Positions 8,194-16,216 are shown, counted from the stretch's first letter. The stretch: DNA of 64,000 bases from Candidatus Peribacter sp. (GCA_030647195.1 JAUSKD010000022.1:1-64000), one strand, 5' to 3'. The notes: generated by a model not told the origin, from the letters alone. A program made the numbers and translations.

Positions 8194-10143
8194 ATGGACG
8201 TTACGGTCCAGACGGGCATGACCAAATCAGTGAAAGGGGTTTCCCTCGTCGCTCTTTCATTTGTTTCTTCTCAGAAGGAACAAGTGTGTCTGCTGCTCGA
8301 GATCGAGGCGGATACCTCTGAGGCGAAGACCACCGAAAAAGAGTGCATTACCATTGTTGAACATGCGTTGCTTGAGACGGACGGAGGCGCCGCGGAGAGG
8401 CTGGATGGTACATTGAAGGAATTGAACGGGCTTCTGAAAGGGCTGATCCTCTCCAAGGCAATCGAAGGGGTTCACGCCATTGTGGCCATTGTGGATCGTG
8501 ATCTGACGCTCCACGTTTCACACGCGGGGAGTGCCGAGGCCTACATCGTGCGTGCCGGAGGGGCGAGCCAGATCACCGAATACACCCGCGGCAAGCCGGT
8601 TCCCGCGTTCGTCCACATCGCCAGTGGCCGCCTGGAGGCGCGCGATACGGTTGTTTTTTCCACGCAGCGGTTGCTCAGGGCTGTCACGCCGGCGCAACTG
8701 GCCCAGCATGCCCAACGGGGTGATCAGCTGCTGGACGAGCTGACGAATACCCTTGAGGCCGAACGGGAGCATGCGGCGCTCGGTGTGCTGCACGCGAGCG
8801 GCGGGCAGATGAAGATCGGCGAAGCGCCCCTGCGCCCTGCAGGGCGGGCTCTGGCGTCGCGTCATGACCGTCGTGGGAGGAATTGGGGAGCCAGCACGAT
8901 CGTCGCCAGGATGGGCGAGCGGGGACGCGCGTTCCTTTCGCTCGGGATATTCCGGCAGATCTGGGAAAAGACGAGCGATTGGGCGGCAACATTCTTTGCG
9001 GATCTCAAAAACCCCAAGCGCAAGCGGCGTGCGCACCTGCTCATCGTGGCGGGGGCTCTCGTCGTCTTCATTCTGCTCTGGGTGATCGTCAACCTCTCCA
9101 CCTCTACGGAGCGCGGCAAGACGAAGGCAGAGCTGACACAGCTCATGGAGCAGATCGATCAGGAGATCCGCACGGCGGAGAATCGCCAGCTGAGCGGAGA
9201 CATCGACGGGGCGAACCTCGTGCTGGATCGCGCACAGGAGGAGGCGCAACAAGTGATGAATAACGAGAGCGGTCTCTACCGTCGGGAATCTCTGGATCTT
9301 CTTGACCGCATCCGCACGAAGAAAGAGGACATCAATCACATCGTCCGTCTCTCGCCGCGTCTCGTGGTGAATGCGTCGGCCAAGAGCGCCGACATCACGC
9401 TCCTTGGCATGGTGGGGCTCGCGGACGGGGAATTCGCTCTGTACGACAAGCAGAACCTCTACCGCGTCCTCCTCAATGCCATTGATGATCCGCAAAAAAT
9501 CACGACGCAGGAAGCCATCGCCGATGCGGCGGGCTTTGCACGCTATCAAACCATTGTCTTCCAGACCGCCACGAACGGCATTATCGAGACGATCGGCGGC
9601 CAGCCCACCACCATGAAGACAGAGGATCCCGCAGGCTGGATCAGCGGAAAGGACGTGAAAACCTACCTTCGTTTCCTCTACATCCTCTCGCCCGAAAACA
9701 ATCAGATCTACAAGTACGAACGGCTCTCGAACCGCTACGGCGCCCCGACGGAGTACAACGTGGATGGGAAGCTCGAGGGGGCGATTGATATGGCGATCGA
9801 TGGACCGATCTTTGTCCTCAAGCGCGGCGGGGAAGTGGTAAAACTCTTCCGCGGAGAGGCGCAGCCCTTCACGATCCGGCATGCGCCGGAGAAGAACATC
9901 CTTGCGACGGCAACCAAGGTGATCAAGGCCGCCGGCAGCAATCTCTACTTCCTCGATCCCACGGGCGCCCGCATCGTGGTGGTGACGGAAGGTGGAGCCA
10001 CCGGAGAATCCTCCTACAAGACGCAGTATGTCTTGGAGGGCGATCAGGTTGGCACGCTGCAGGACTTCTTCGTGGATGCCGACGAGGGGCACCTGTACGT
10101 CATGGATGAAAAGCGGCTGTATGTTGTGGACCTTGTGAAATAG
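8194..10143 (+). CDS. Membrane-anchored PP2C-like protein with C-terminal propeller-like domain
   Basis: A 649-residue protein. Residues about 15-190 follow the fold signature of PPM/PP2C phosphatases (VSHAGSAEAYIVRAG in place of the usual HAGDSR segment, then ARDTVVFST), but the metal-binding DGMGG motif is not evident, so activity is doubtful. A single membrane helix lies at residues about 279-302 (LLIVAGALVVFILLWVIVNL). A helical, probably coiled-coil segment (about 305-390) and a beta-rich, propeller-like region (about 400-649) follow and should be extracytoplasmic. It may link a cytoplasmic sensor module to an envelope function. The family is not recognised further. Confidence 0.65.
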   Translation: MDVTVQTGMTKSVKGVSLVALSFVSSQKEQVCLLLEIEADTSEAKTTEKECITIVEHALLETDGGAAERLDGTLKELNGLLKGLILSKAIEGVHAIVAIVDRDLTLHVSHAGSAEAYIVRAGGASQITEYTRGKPVPAFVHIASGRLEARDTVVFSTQRLLRAVTPAQLAQHAQRGDQLLDELTNTLEAEREHAALGVLHASGGQMKIGEAPLRPAGRALASRHDRRGRNWGASTIVARMGERGRAFLSLGIFRQIWEKTSDWAATFFADLKNPKRKRRAHLLIVAGALVVFILLWVIVNLSTSTERGKTKAELTQLMEQIDQEIRTAENRQLSGDIDGANLVLDRAQEEAQQVMNNESGLYRRESLDLLDRIRTKKEDINHIVRLSPRLVVNASAKSADITLLGMVGLADGEFALYDKQNLYRVLLNAIDDPQKITTQEAIADAAGFARYQTIVFQTATNGIIETIGGQPTTMKTEDPAGWISGKDVKTYLRFLYILSPENNQIYKYERLSNRYGAPTEYNVDGKLEGAIDMAIDGPIFVLKRGGEVVKLFRGEAQPFTIRHAPEKNILATATKVIKAAGSNLYFLDPTGARIVVVTEGGATGESSYKTQYVLEGDQVGTLQDFFVDADEGHLYVMDEKRLYVVDLVK

Positions 10144-10199
10144 CCAAAAACACAGATTTCTATTTTCATTATTCCGTTTTCCATTCAGCATGTCCGCGC

Positions 10200-10583
10200 A
10201 TGCGCGTCCTTCTCTTCGGCACCTTTGATCGGCTGCATCCCGGCCACAGATTCATCCTGACCGAGGCCGAGAAACGCGGCGAGCTCACGATCATCATTGC
10301 CCGCGACACAACAGTTCGGCAGCTCAAGGGCAAACTTCCCGCACAACCGGAAGAAGAAAGGCGATCGGCAGTCAGTCGCGTTGTGCCGTCGGCGCGGGTG
10401 CTGCTGGGTGACAGTGATGACTACCTCCGTCCGGTACGGGAAAACGTCCCGGACCTGATCCTGCTCGGGTATGACCAGGTGCTCCCTCGCGGGGTGAAGC
10501 CCGAAGACCTGCCCTGTCCCGTGGAACGCCTCCCCGCCTTCCACCCGGAGCTCTACAAGAGCAGCCTGCAGAGAGGGAACTGA
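10200..10583 (+). CDS. Cytidylyltransferase-family nucleotidyltransferase
   Basis: A 127-residue protein with the HxGH nucleotidyltransferase signature, FGTFDRLHPGH, at residues 6-16 and a second conserved LLGYDQ segment near residue 93. The size and motifs fit single-domain enzymes of the glycerol-3-phosphate cytidylyltransferase or archaeal-type FAD synthase group, which transfer a nucleotide from CTP or ATP to a phosphorylated acceptor. Which substrate is used cannot be read from sequence. It lies between two genes of the same strand with small gaps, so it may share their transcript. Confidence 0.8.
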   Translation: MRVLLFGTFDRLHPGHRFILTEAEKRGELTIIIARDTTVRQLKGKLPAQPEEERRSAVSRVVPSARVLLGDSDDYLRPVRENVPDLILLGYDQVLPRGVKPEDLPCPVERLPAFHPELYKSSLQRGN

Positions 10584-10666
10584 CTATTCCTCTTGGTGAT
10601 GCCGTCTTCGGGGGCGTGGATACCGGGGCCAATTTGTGCTAGAATAATGAGATTCCTCCGCAATCC

Positions 10667-11296
10667 ATGGAAACAAACACAGAACCCAAACGGCCCTCTC
10701 TGCTCAAGCAATTGCTCGGGGCAATGGGCGGGGCGGCGATCGCTTTGCTGCTCTATCAGGGATACAAGATCGGTGCCCCGGTGGTGACGGCATGGCTGGT
10801 GGCCCCGCAGTCGCAAATCAGCGCGGATCATCCCGGAGCGGTGCGTGCGAATCGGGAAGTAAGCGCGTACGAGTTCAATCGCCTGGCGGCCAAGGCCAAA
10901 GAGATTTACCAGCGCTTCTCTGCAGAGCCGGGACCGCAGGCGACGATCTCGCAAACGGGCATTGAAGTGACGCAGCCTCTTATGGCGCATTCCAGCTCCG
11001 TTGCGCGCGCGGATCTTGCGGATCTGGTGGCGGCGCAAATAACAGCTTCCTCCTCTTCTGCCGCCTCCCTTTCCTCCTCAGCTTCTTCCGAAGCGTCCTC
11101 TTCGTCCGCATATTCCATTCCGGCGGAACCGGTGGTTGCCGATGCGGCTTCTTCTGCACGGGTACGTGCAGAGACTCAATTGCAGGCGAAGCTGGCGGGG
11201 AACAAGCTCCCCAGCTCAGGAATCGGAACATCGCTGGTGGCCGCGGTCGCGTTTGGCACCGCCGCGTTGCTTCGCAAGAAGCACGGTGAGCGGTGA
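10667..11296 (+). CDS. Ser-rich surface protein with LPxSG-like sorting signal
   Basis: A 209-residue protein. An N-terminal hydrophobic stretch (residues about 18-44) could act as signal or anchor. A hydrophilic region follows, then a Ser/Ala-rich low-complexity segment (about 125-160). The C-terminus has the three parts of a sortase substrate: LPSSG at 181-185, a 16-residue hydrophobic stretch and a basic tail RKKHGER. It is most likely wall-attached or membrane-anchored. No sortase is seen in this window. A TAGAAT box with upstream TG (10640-10645) precedes the ATG by 21 nt. The function is unknown. Confidence 0.65.
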   Translation: METNTEPKRPSLLKQLLGAMGGAAIALLLYQGYKIGAPVVTAWLVAPQSQISADHPGAVRANREVSAYEFNRLAAKAKEIYQRFSAEPGPQATISQTGIEVTQPLMAHSSSVARADLADLVAAQITASSSSAASLSSSASSEASSSSAYSIPAEPVVADAASSARVRAETQLQAKLAGNKLPSSGIGTSLVAAVAFGTAALLRKKHGER

Positions 11297-11336
11297 ATCT
11301 TTCTGATCGGTATGTAATCCACTAGAGTGTGGTGCG

Positions 11337-12092
11337 ATGCCACCCATCGATGACTCCCTGATCGTTTTATTCGCGGTGCTTGGGCTTGTGTTCGGCAGCT
11401 TTGGGACGGTGATCATTTCACGGGTTCCCGCAAAGCAGCATTTGGGTGGTCGCTCGCGCTGTCCCCGGTGCAAGCATGTCCTCGGAGCCGCAGAGCTCGT
11501 CCCTCTTTTCAGTTACCTGCTGCTTAGGGGCCGCTGCCGCCACTGTCACCGGTCCATCAGCATCATCTATCCGCTCATTGAGCTTTCGTCCGCATGCCTC
11601 TTTGTGCTCGCCATCATGATCGGATCTTTGCCTCTGCCTTCACTCCTGCTGGCGTTCTCTCTGTGGCTGCTCCTGCTCATTGCGATCATCGATGCACAGA
11701 CGCAGACCATTCATGATGCGCTCAACCTCTCCTTCATCACTGTGGCCGTTGCGCACAGTGTGGCCATCGGTCGGGTGCAGATTGCGGGGGCGCTGTTCCT
11801 CGCGCTCTTCTTCGGCGCGCAGTGGATCGTCAGTCGCGGACGGTGGGTGGGGAGCGGCGATATTCTGCTGGGGGCCGGAATCGGTTTTCTGCTCGGAGGA
11901 TTCGCTCCTGCTCTCCTTTGCCTCGGCCTTGCCTACGTGATCGGTGCGGGTGTGGCGGTTTTTTTGCTGATGACGAAACGGGCCACGCGCAAAAGCCATG
12001 TGCCCTTCGGGCCGTTTTTGGCCGCAGCAGCTTTACTCACGATTATATTTGGGGATCGTATTCTTCCGGTGATTATTCCAGGGCTGTTGTAG
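11337..12092 (+). CDS. pilD: Prepilin peptidase (A24 family, bifunctional leader peptidase)
   Basis: Cleaves the leader after Gly from type IV prepilins and often N-methylates the new first residue, at the inner face of the membrane. The 251-residue polytopic protein starts with GSFGTVIISRVP, then the two CxxC pairs of the cytoplasmic loop (CPRCKHVL and CRHCHRS). The catalytic aspartates lie in IIDAQTQ and GSGDILLGAG. Its substrates are the pilins at 25583-31581. TAGAGT at 11323-11328 lies 8 nt before the ATG, so the mRNA is probably leaderless. Confidence 0.93.
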   Translation: MPPIDDSLIVLFAVLGLVFGSFGTVIISRVPAKQHLGGRSRCPRCKHVLGAAELVPLFSYLLLRGRCRHCHRSISIIYPLIELSSACLFVLAIMIGSLPLPSLLLAFSLWLLLLIAIIDAQTQTIHDALNLSFITVAVAHSVAIGRVQIAGALFLALFFGAQWIVSRGRWVGSGDILLGAGIGFLLGGFAPALLCLGLAYVIGAGVAVFLLMTKRATRKSHVPFGPFLAAAALLTIIFGDRILPVIIPGLL

Positions 12093-12250
12093 TTGAAGAA
12101 GCACATACAAAACACGAACAGTAAACAAACAGAACAAATGAAATATGCGTGCGAACCCCGCACTTTTGCTATGCAAGAGTGCGGGGTGGAGGCACACCAT
12201 TGAAGGGAAAAGAGAGCCCGTGAGAGAAAAACCGTAGGTTTGTCTCTCAC
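12093..12250. other. Hairpin-bearing gap after pilD
   Basis: No gene was found. Two strong inverted repeats are visible. The first pairs ACCCCGCACT with AGTGCGGGGT (about 12155-12188). The second pairs GTGAGAGA with TCTCTCAC (about 12209-12250). Neither is followed by a T-run on the plus strand. GAGAGCCC at about 12202-12209 can also pair with GGGCTCTC at 12266-12273, which would compete with the terminator hairpin of the adjacent candidate RNA. Confidence 0.45.
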
Positions 12251-12254
12251 GAAG

Positions 12255-12387
12255 TATTAAAAAGTGGGCTCTCGCCCGACAAGAGTGGGCAAGAGCCCAA
12301 TGGAGTGCCATCGTTTGCACTATTCGGCCCCAAAAGGGGTCCGCCGCCACTCAAGGAAATCCTTAGGTGAGGAGCTTTATGATGGCT
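12255..12387 (-). ncRNA. Candidate structured RNA upstream of smpB, minus strand
   Basis: On the minus strand TTGACA (12415-12420), 16 nt and TACGAT (12393-12398) form a good promoter, predicting a start near 12386. The transcript folds into four successive hairpins: CTCA..AAGGA/TCCTT..GAG, GACCCC/GGGGCC, AGTGC/GCACT, and a 12-bp hairpin at 12266-12298 followed by TTTTT (12259-12263), a classical intrinsic terminator. No open frame is present. It does not show the ends, tag frame or T-loop of tmRNA, nor RNase P, 4.5S or 6S signatures that I can recognise. Confidence 0.45.
12266..12298 (-). terminator. Intrinsic terminator of the smpB-proximal RNA
   Basis: GGGCTCT-t-GCCC pairs with GGGC-g-AGAGCCC across a 9-nt loop, followed on the minus strand by ACTTTTT. 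There is no equivalent T-run on the plus strand, so the direction is minus. Confidence 0.55.
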
Positions 12388-12392
12388 GCACT

Positions 12393-12420
12393 ATCGTACA
12401 GAAACTCTCTGGAATGTCAA
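12393..12420 (-). promoter_or_regulatory. Promoter of the smpB-proximal RNA
   Basis: Consensus TTGACA at 12415-12420, spacer of 16 nt, TACGAT at 12393-12398 preceded by TG. It reads away from smpB and overlaps the region upstream of the smpB promoter. Confidence 0.5.
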
Positions 12421-12457
12421 GTTACCGTAACTTCCCTGCTTTGGCCGGGGGAAGCCA

Positions 12458-12487
12458 TTGGCGGCTTTTCTCCCTTTCCCGCATACT
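12458..12487 (+). promoter_or_regulatory. smpB promoter
   Basis: TTGGCG (12458-12463), an 18-nt spacer and CATACT (12482-12487), 8 nt before the smpB ATG. The same hexamer and spacing occur at murA (40679-40708). The transcript would be leaderless or nearly so. Confidence 0.45.
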
Positions 12488-12495
12488 TCCCTCCG

Positions 12496-12933
12496 ATGAA
12501 GGTCATAGCCGAAAACCGCCGGGCACGTTTTGATTTCGAAATCCTCGAGACAGTGGAAGCCGGCATCATGCTCACGGGACCCGAAGTGAAATCCTGCAGG
12601 GAAGGCCACGTGAATCTGGCGGGAGCGTATGTCTCGTTTCACAACGGCGAGGCGGTTCTGAAAAATGCTTCCATTTCTCCCTATTCTTTTGCGGCACGCA
12701 TGCCGCACGAGGAACGGCGCGATCGCAAGATGCTTCTGAAGGCGGCGGAGCTCAAAAAACTTACGACTCGGGCGGAAGAAAAAGGATTCACAGTCGTTCC
12801 TCTTTCCTTGCGCGTGGGGAGATTCGTGAAGGTAGAGCTCGGTATCGGGCGCGGTCGCAAGAAGACAGACAAGCGACAGCACATTCGCGAGCGGGAGGTG
12901 GCTCGCAAGCTCAAGCAGACGGGGGATTACTGA
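12496..12933 (+). CDS. smpB: SsrA-binding protein SmpB
   Basis: Binds tmRNA and delivers it to stalled ribosomes for trans-translation. The 145-residue protein begins with the family pattern IAENRRARFDFEI, followed by GIMLTGPEVKSCREG and the basic C-terminal tail (RGRKKTDKRQHIREREVARKLKQ), which mimics the codon-anticodon region. The ATG at 12496 gives normal family length; the longer in-frame extension has no SmpB features and overlaps the promoter. The last 26 coding bases, the stop and two more bases (12906-12935) recur exactly at 14765-14794. No tmRNA gene was found in the window. Confidence 0.95.
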   Translation: MKVIAENRRARFDFEILETVEAGIMLTGPEVKSCREGHVNLAGAYVSFHNGEAVLKNASISPYSFAARMPHEERRDRKMLLKAAELKKLTTRAEEKGFTVVPLSLRVGRFVKVELGIGRGRKKTDKRQHIREREVARKLKQTGDY

Positions 12934-12935
12934 TG
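12906..12935 (+). repeat. 30-bp direct repeat, left copy (end of smpB)
   Basis: A perfect 30-bp match to 14765-14794. It covers the last smpB codons (LKQTGDY region), the TGA stop and two following bases. The two copies bracket a single membrane glycosyltransferase gene. Confidence 0.9.
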
Positions 12936-12996
12936 ATTTTCCACCGATATACAAAATTATTAAATCATGATATAATCATAGGTAATACCAATAGCT

Positions 12997-14748
12997 GTGC
13001 CTTCCGTCATTCCAACCATTCCTCCCGAGGCGGAATCTGAACAACGGGCTTCCCAGAGCGCGGGATTTTTATGGGCAATCATGCGCGGGATTCCTCACCT
13101 GATTCCTTATCTGGTGATCTCTGTCCTGCTCGTCACGCTCCTATCGCTGATTCTTCCGTTCACCATGGATGAGTTCAGTCAGTTTTCGCCAATCATCTGT
13201 CACTATTATCCGTACAACGCGCTCAATGTTTTTCGTGAAGCATGCGGCCTTTATGATCTGCGGATTCCGCTTCCCGTGTTGAACAACATGCACCTTCCCC
13301 TGCGGGCGTTCTACTACGTCGGCAGTGTGCAGGCATTGATCTATTTCCCTCTTTTCCTTCTCTGGAAGAGCCCGCTGTCTGCACGTCTGCTGGGGATGAT
13401 CTGGCTCATCGCAGAAGCGAGTGTTCTTTCGATACTCTTCCCCGGTATTCGCAGACGCTGGTTTTTCTTCGGGCTCATCGGCTTCTTTTTCTATTTCCTG
13501 ATGCATGTGGTGGACCGCGGGCCAATAGGACCACAATTTTTCTTCGCGTTCCTGAGTTACTGGCTGATATGCCAGTGGATCAACACGCTGCGCCTGCGGT
13601 ATGTGGTCTGGCTGGTCATCATCACTGTCGCGGGTCTCTGGCTCAAGCTCTCTTTCATCTGGATTATGGTCGGTGTTGCAATGGTGAGTACGTCCTATTT
13701 TCTGCAGCGGTGGCGCATGGTATTCGCCACCCCGCAATCGACGCGAAAGTTTCTCTGGCAGGCGGCCGTGGGCCTGCTCGTCCTGGCGCTGCTCTGGTAT
13801 GTAATTTTCTTCGCACAGATGAACGACGGCGTGCGGTACTACAAAATCATGGGGCTCGAGGGGATGTTGTCCTGGAAGGAGCTTCTTCAGGGGGAAGTAT
13901 TCTCCAGCCATTCGTGGGGCATTCTGTGGAATATGTGGCATGCAAATGCGCTGGGGAAATGGGAGCAGATATTGCCGCCAACCGCGCAATCCATTGCCTA
14001 CACGCTCGTTACAATTCTTTCGCTGCCCATCCTCGCGTTGGGGCTGATGGCCACGCGCAGACTGACCATACGACAGATTATCGAACCTGCTGTATTCTAT
14101 GCGGCCTTTCTGGTTGTCCTCAGCTTGATTTTGCTCTCGAAGACCGCGTGGGCCATTCATCACATCATGCTGGCATTCCCGTTCCTGATTCTCAGCTTTG
14201 CCTCCCTGTTTGATGCATGCAGGCATTCGATGCGAAAGATGTGGGCCGGGTGGTACGTCGTCGGATGCATGCTCCTCGCGGTCAACGGTATCGCCTATGC
14301 CACGTACTTCAGGCAGCCGATCCGTGTTGGCGATTCATTTTCGCGCCAAGTGATGCACGAAGTTCTCTACGATCACACCCTCTCGAGCCGGTACATCTAC
14401 GTGATTGTGGATTTTGGCATGTATTTCTACCAGGGCCTATATGGAAACCGCGATCAGTCTGTGCTGTTCATTCTGCCACTCAATAAGGCGGAACAAATTG
14501 CACAATTGAAAGAAATCGCGCTGGCACAGCATCGCAAGTTATTGTTCGTCCATCAAACTGGCTGGTCTGAAACAAACAAGGAATTGATCGCATCATCATT
14601 TGACCTTCAGCGGTGCTCCGCCGTTCCTGCAGATGCCGTCTGGCAGATTCTTCTCGAAAAAGACGGGAGTATCGATTCTCCCTGTCACACCACGCATCCT
14701 GCGGTGCAAGCTCCCGCCGAGCGCTCTCTCTCGACGATTCTCTGGTAG
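12997..14748 (+). CDS. Polytopic membrane protein, GT-C glycosyltransferase-like
   Basis: A 583-residue protein with about 10-12 hydrophobic segments, starting with GTG. The first external loop contains MDEFSQFSPIICHYY, where an acidic residue follows the first helix as in GT-C (GT39/83-like) transferases that use polyprenyl-linked sugars. The C-terminal 100 residues are soluble. TATAAT at 12971-12976 lies 20 nt before the GTG in an AT-rich leader. The gene sits between two perfect copies of a 30-bp repeat, the left one being the end of smpB, so it was probably inserted between smpB and recR. The acceptor and donor are unknown. Confidence 0.65.
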   Translation: MPSVIPTIPPEAESEQRASQSAGFLWAIMRGIPHLIPYLVISVLLVTLLSLILPFTMDEFSQFSPIICHYYPYNALNVFREACGLYDLRIPLPVLNNMHLPLRAFYYVGSVQALIYFPLFLLWKSPLSARLLGMIWLIAEASVLSILFPGIRRRWFFFGLIGFFFYFLMHVVDRGPIGPQFFFAFLSYWLICQWINTLRLRYVVWLVIITVAGLWLKLSFIWIMVGVAMVSTSYFLQRWRMVFATPQSTRKFLWQAAVGLLVLALLWYVIFFAQMNDGVRYYKIMGLEGMLSWKELLQGEVFSSHSWGILWNMWHANALGKWEQILPPTAQSIAYTLVTILSLPILALGLMATRRLTIRQIIEPAVFYAAFLVVLSLILLSKTAWAIHHIMLAFPFLILSFASLFDACRHSMRKMWAGWYVVGCMLLAVNGIAYATYFRQPIRVGDSFSRQVMHEVLYDHTLSSRYIYVIVDFGMYFYQGLYGNRDQSVLFILPLNKAEQIAQLKEIALAQHRKLLFVHQTGWSETNKELIASSFDLQRCSAVPADAVWQILLEKDGSIDSPCHTTHPAVQAPAERSLSTILW

Positions 14749-14764
14749 CCCGCAGAAACGCAGA

Positions 14765-14794
14765 CAAGCTCAAGCAGACGGGGGATTACTGATG
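14765..14794 (+). repeat. 30-bp direct repeat, right copy (before recR)
   Basis: An exact copy of 12906-12935 located 52 bp before the recR start codon. Here it has no coding role of its own and reads as a detached smpB tail, suggesting that the ancestral order was smpB-recR. Confidence 0.9.
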
Positions 14795-14845
14795 CTCTGC
14801 GAAATACGTTCCCTTCAATTTCCACATACTGCATACTGCTTCCGC

Positions 14846-15442
14846 ATGTCCCTCCTCCCACCGCAAATCACAAAGGCCATTGAGGAATTCTCTAAGCTCC
14901 CGGGCATCGGGTCCAAGTCCGCCGAACGGCTCACTTTTCACTTACTGAGGAGCTCCAAAGCCTCGCCGGAGACGCTGGGCAAGGCGCTGACGGATCTGAA
15001 AGTTGAGCTCAAGTATTGCAGACACTGCCAGATGGTCACGCTGCAGGACGAGTGTTCGATCTGCGCCGATACCTCCCGCGATCATGCGATGATTCTGATC
15101 GTCGAAAATCCATTGGATGTGATCGCGTTCGAACGTTCCGGATACAAGGGTGTTTATCACGTTCTCCACGGTGTCCTCTCCCCCATCGACGGGATGGGGC
15201 CGGAGCAGCTGAGACTGAAGGAGCTCGTCGACCGCTGTGCGGACGGCAAGGTGGAAGAGGCGATCGTGGCGACCAATCCGGATGTGGAGGGTGAGGCCAC
15301 GGCCAGCTTCATCCGCGAGCGGCTCAAGGATAAGGTTGAGAAAATTACGCGCCTCGCGCACGGGCTCCCGATGGGCGCGGATATCGAATTCGCGGATCAG
15401 GTGACGCTGAAAGAGGCGGTGGATGGAAGGCGGAAACTGTAA
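14846..15442 (+). CDS. recR: Recombination mediator RecR
   Basis: Works with RecF/RecO to load RecA at single-strand gaps. The 198-residue length is exactly typical. Visible are the N-terminal helix-hairpin-helix (FSKLPGIGSKSAERLTFHL), a zinc finger (CRHCQMVTLQDECSIC, residues about 56-71) and the Toprim domain (ILIVENPLDVIAFER, then HGVLSPIDGMGPEQL). The ATG at 14846 gives family length. It stands 97 nt after the glycosyltransferase gene and follows the right copy of the 30-bp repeat. A possible hairpin terminator lies after the stop. Confidence 0.96.
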   Translation: MSLLPPQITKAIEEFSKLPGIGSKSAERLTFHLLRSSKASPETLGKALTDLKVELKYCRHCQMVTLQDECSICADTSRDHAMILIVENPLDVIAFERSGYKGVYHVLHGVLSPIDGMGPEQLRLKELVDRCADGKVEEAIVATNPDVEGEATASFIRERLKDKVEKITRLAHGLPMGADIEFADQVTLKEAVDGRRKL

Positions 15443-15467
15443 ATGTACCGGTGCTCCGTCGGGAAGA

Positions 15468-15491
15468 GGAGGCCCCTTGGGGACCCCCTCC
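15468..15491 (+). terminator. Possible terminator between recR and a convergent gene
   Basis: GGAGG-CCCC-tt-GGGG-acc-CCTCC forms a compact hairpin in the 73-bp gap between the convergent recR and Ser-rich genes. It is followed only by GTTT, so terminator function is tentative. Confidence 0.35.
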
Positions 15492-15515
15492 GTTTACGAC
15501 GGACGTTGAGCGCGC

Positions 15516-16076
15516 TCAGGACGAGGAGCTGGAAGAACCGGAGCTGACCGAAGACGAGGATGAAGAGCTGGAAGAGGAAGAACTGGAGGAGGTGCTTGAG
15601 CTGGAACCAGAGCCTACTGCGGCGCTGATGGTCGCCGAAATATCGGTGCGGAGCGAAAGGAGCGCGCCATGAATCTTTGCGAGAATATCGACGTAGAGTT
15701 GCGTGCGTGCCTGCGCCGACAGCGCTGCGATGCCCTTGCGCGCATCATGCAGCTGCGCCTTGAACCATGAGCTGAACGTATTCAATTCCATCCGCAGGCC
15801 GCTCATCAGCCTGCCGTTGGAGGCGCGTTCCTCAAGCGAAGATCCGGTTTGGGCCTTTGGCTTTGCTTTCTCATCATCTTCGCTGGCCTTTGCCACATCT
15901 TTTGCGTGCTGTTCTGCGCGACGCAGAATCCGCTCTGTGCGGCCGCCGTGTACATTGGCACGCAGGGACATCTGAGCACCGACGGAACTTTGCGCGGCAA
16001 AGGCGGGAACAGCGGAGCCCACAGTCAGGCCGAAGATGGCGCCGATGATGCCGAGCCTGGAGAGAAAAGAACCCAT
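15516..16076 (-). CDS. Ser-rich secreted protein, predicted ECF-sigma target
   Basis: A 186-residue protein with a signal peptide (hydrophobic residues about 7-25, ending AVPAFAAQ). A helical, charged middle (residues 30-145) is followed by a C-terminal tail of almost pure serine (about 150-186). No catalytic motif was seen. The ATG at 16076 is chosen because it gives a normal signal peptide. A promoter-like element identical in spacing to that of the sigma factor gene lies at 16110-16136, so it is probably controlled by that sigma factor. The Ser tail resembles surface or stalk segments of the anti-sigma protein next door. The role is unknown. Confidence 0.7.
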   Translation of the reverse strand: MGSFLSRLGIIGAIFGLTVGSAVPAFAAQSSVGAQMSLRANVHGGRTERILRRAEQHAKDVAKASEDDEKAKPKAQTGSSLEERASNGRLMSGLRMELNTFSSWFKAQLHDARKGIAALSAQARTQLYVDILAKIHGALLSLRTDISATISAAVGSGSSSSTSSSSSSSSSSSSSSVSSGSSSSSS

Positions 16077-16109
16077 AGAGAAAGGGGGAAAGAAGTACGG
16101 ACACAAGAG

Positions 16110-16136
16110 AAGACGACGCAAGGGGCCGATTCTTAC
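16110..16136 (-). promoter_or_regulatory. Predicted ECF promoter, copy 2 (Ser-rich gene)
   Basis: GTAAGAAT (16129-16136), 13 nt, CGTCTT (16110-16115) on the minus strand, 33 nt before the ATG at 16076. Spacing and both boxes are identical to the copies at 16292-16318 and 18070-18096. The 5' UTR also resembles copy 1 (CTTCTTTCCCC follows in both). Confidence 0.65.
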
Positions 16137-16184
16137 CAGCCGCCCCTCCTTTGCTTTCGCGGGATCTTGATCACTGCTTCTGGC

Positions 16185-16216
16185 AAAAAGGGGCCGCTGG
16201 CAGAGCCAGCAGCCCC
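16185..16216 (-). terminator. Intrinsic terminator after the sigma/anti-sigma operon
   Basis: GGGGC-c-GCTGGC pairs with GCCAGC-a-GCCCC around an AGA loop, followed on the minus strand by TTTTT (16185-16189). It ends transcription from the sigma operon and from promoter copy 1. Confidence 0.75.

Noticed and set aside
8518-10191. A 557-codon minus-strand frame opposite the PP2C-like gene
   Set aside because: It lies on a better supported plus-strand gene with membrane helix and domain signals; its composition is that of a complementary-frame shadow in GC-rich DNA.
12093-12495. tmRNA next to smpB
   Set aside because: No CCA end, no T-loop and no tag frame ending in Ala-Ala-stop on either strand. 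A GCAAACGAT segment on the minus strand looked like a tag start but does not lead to a typical tag.
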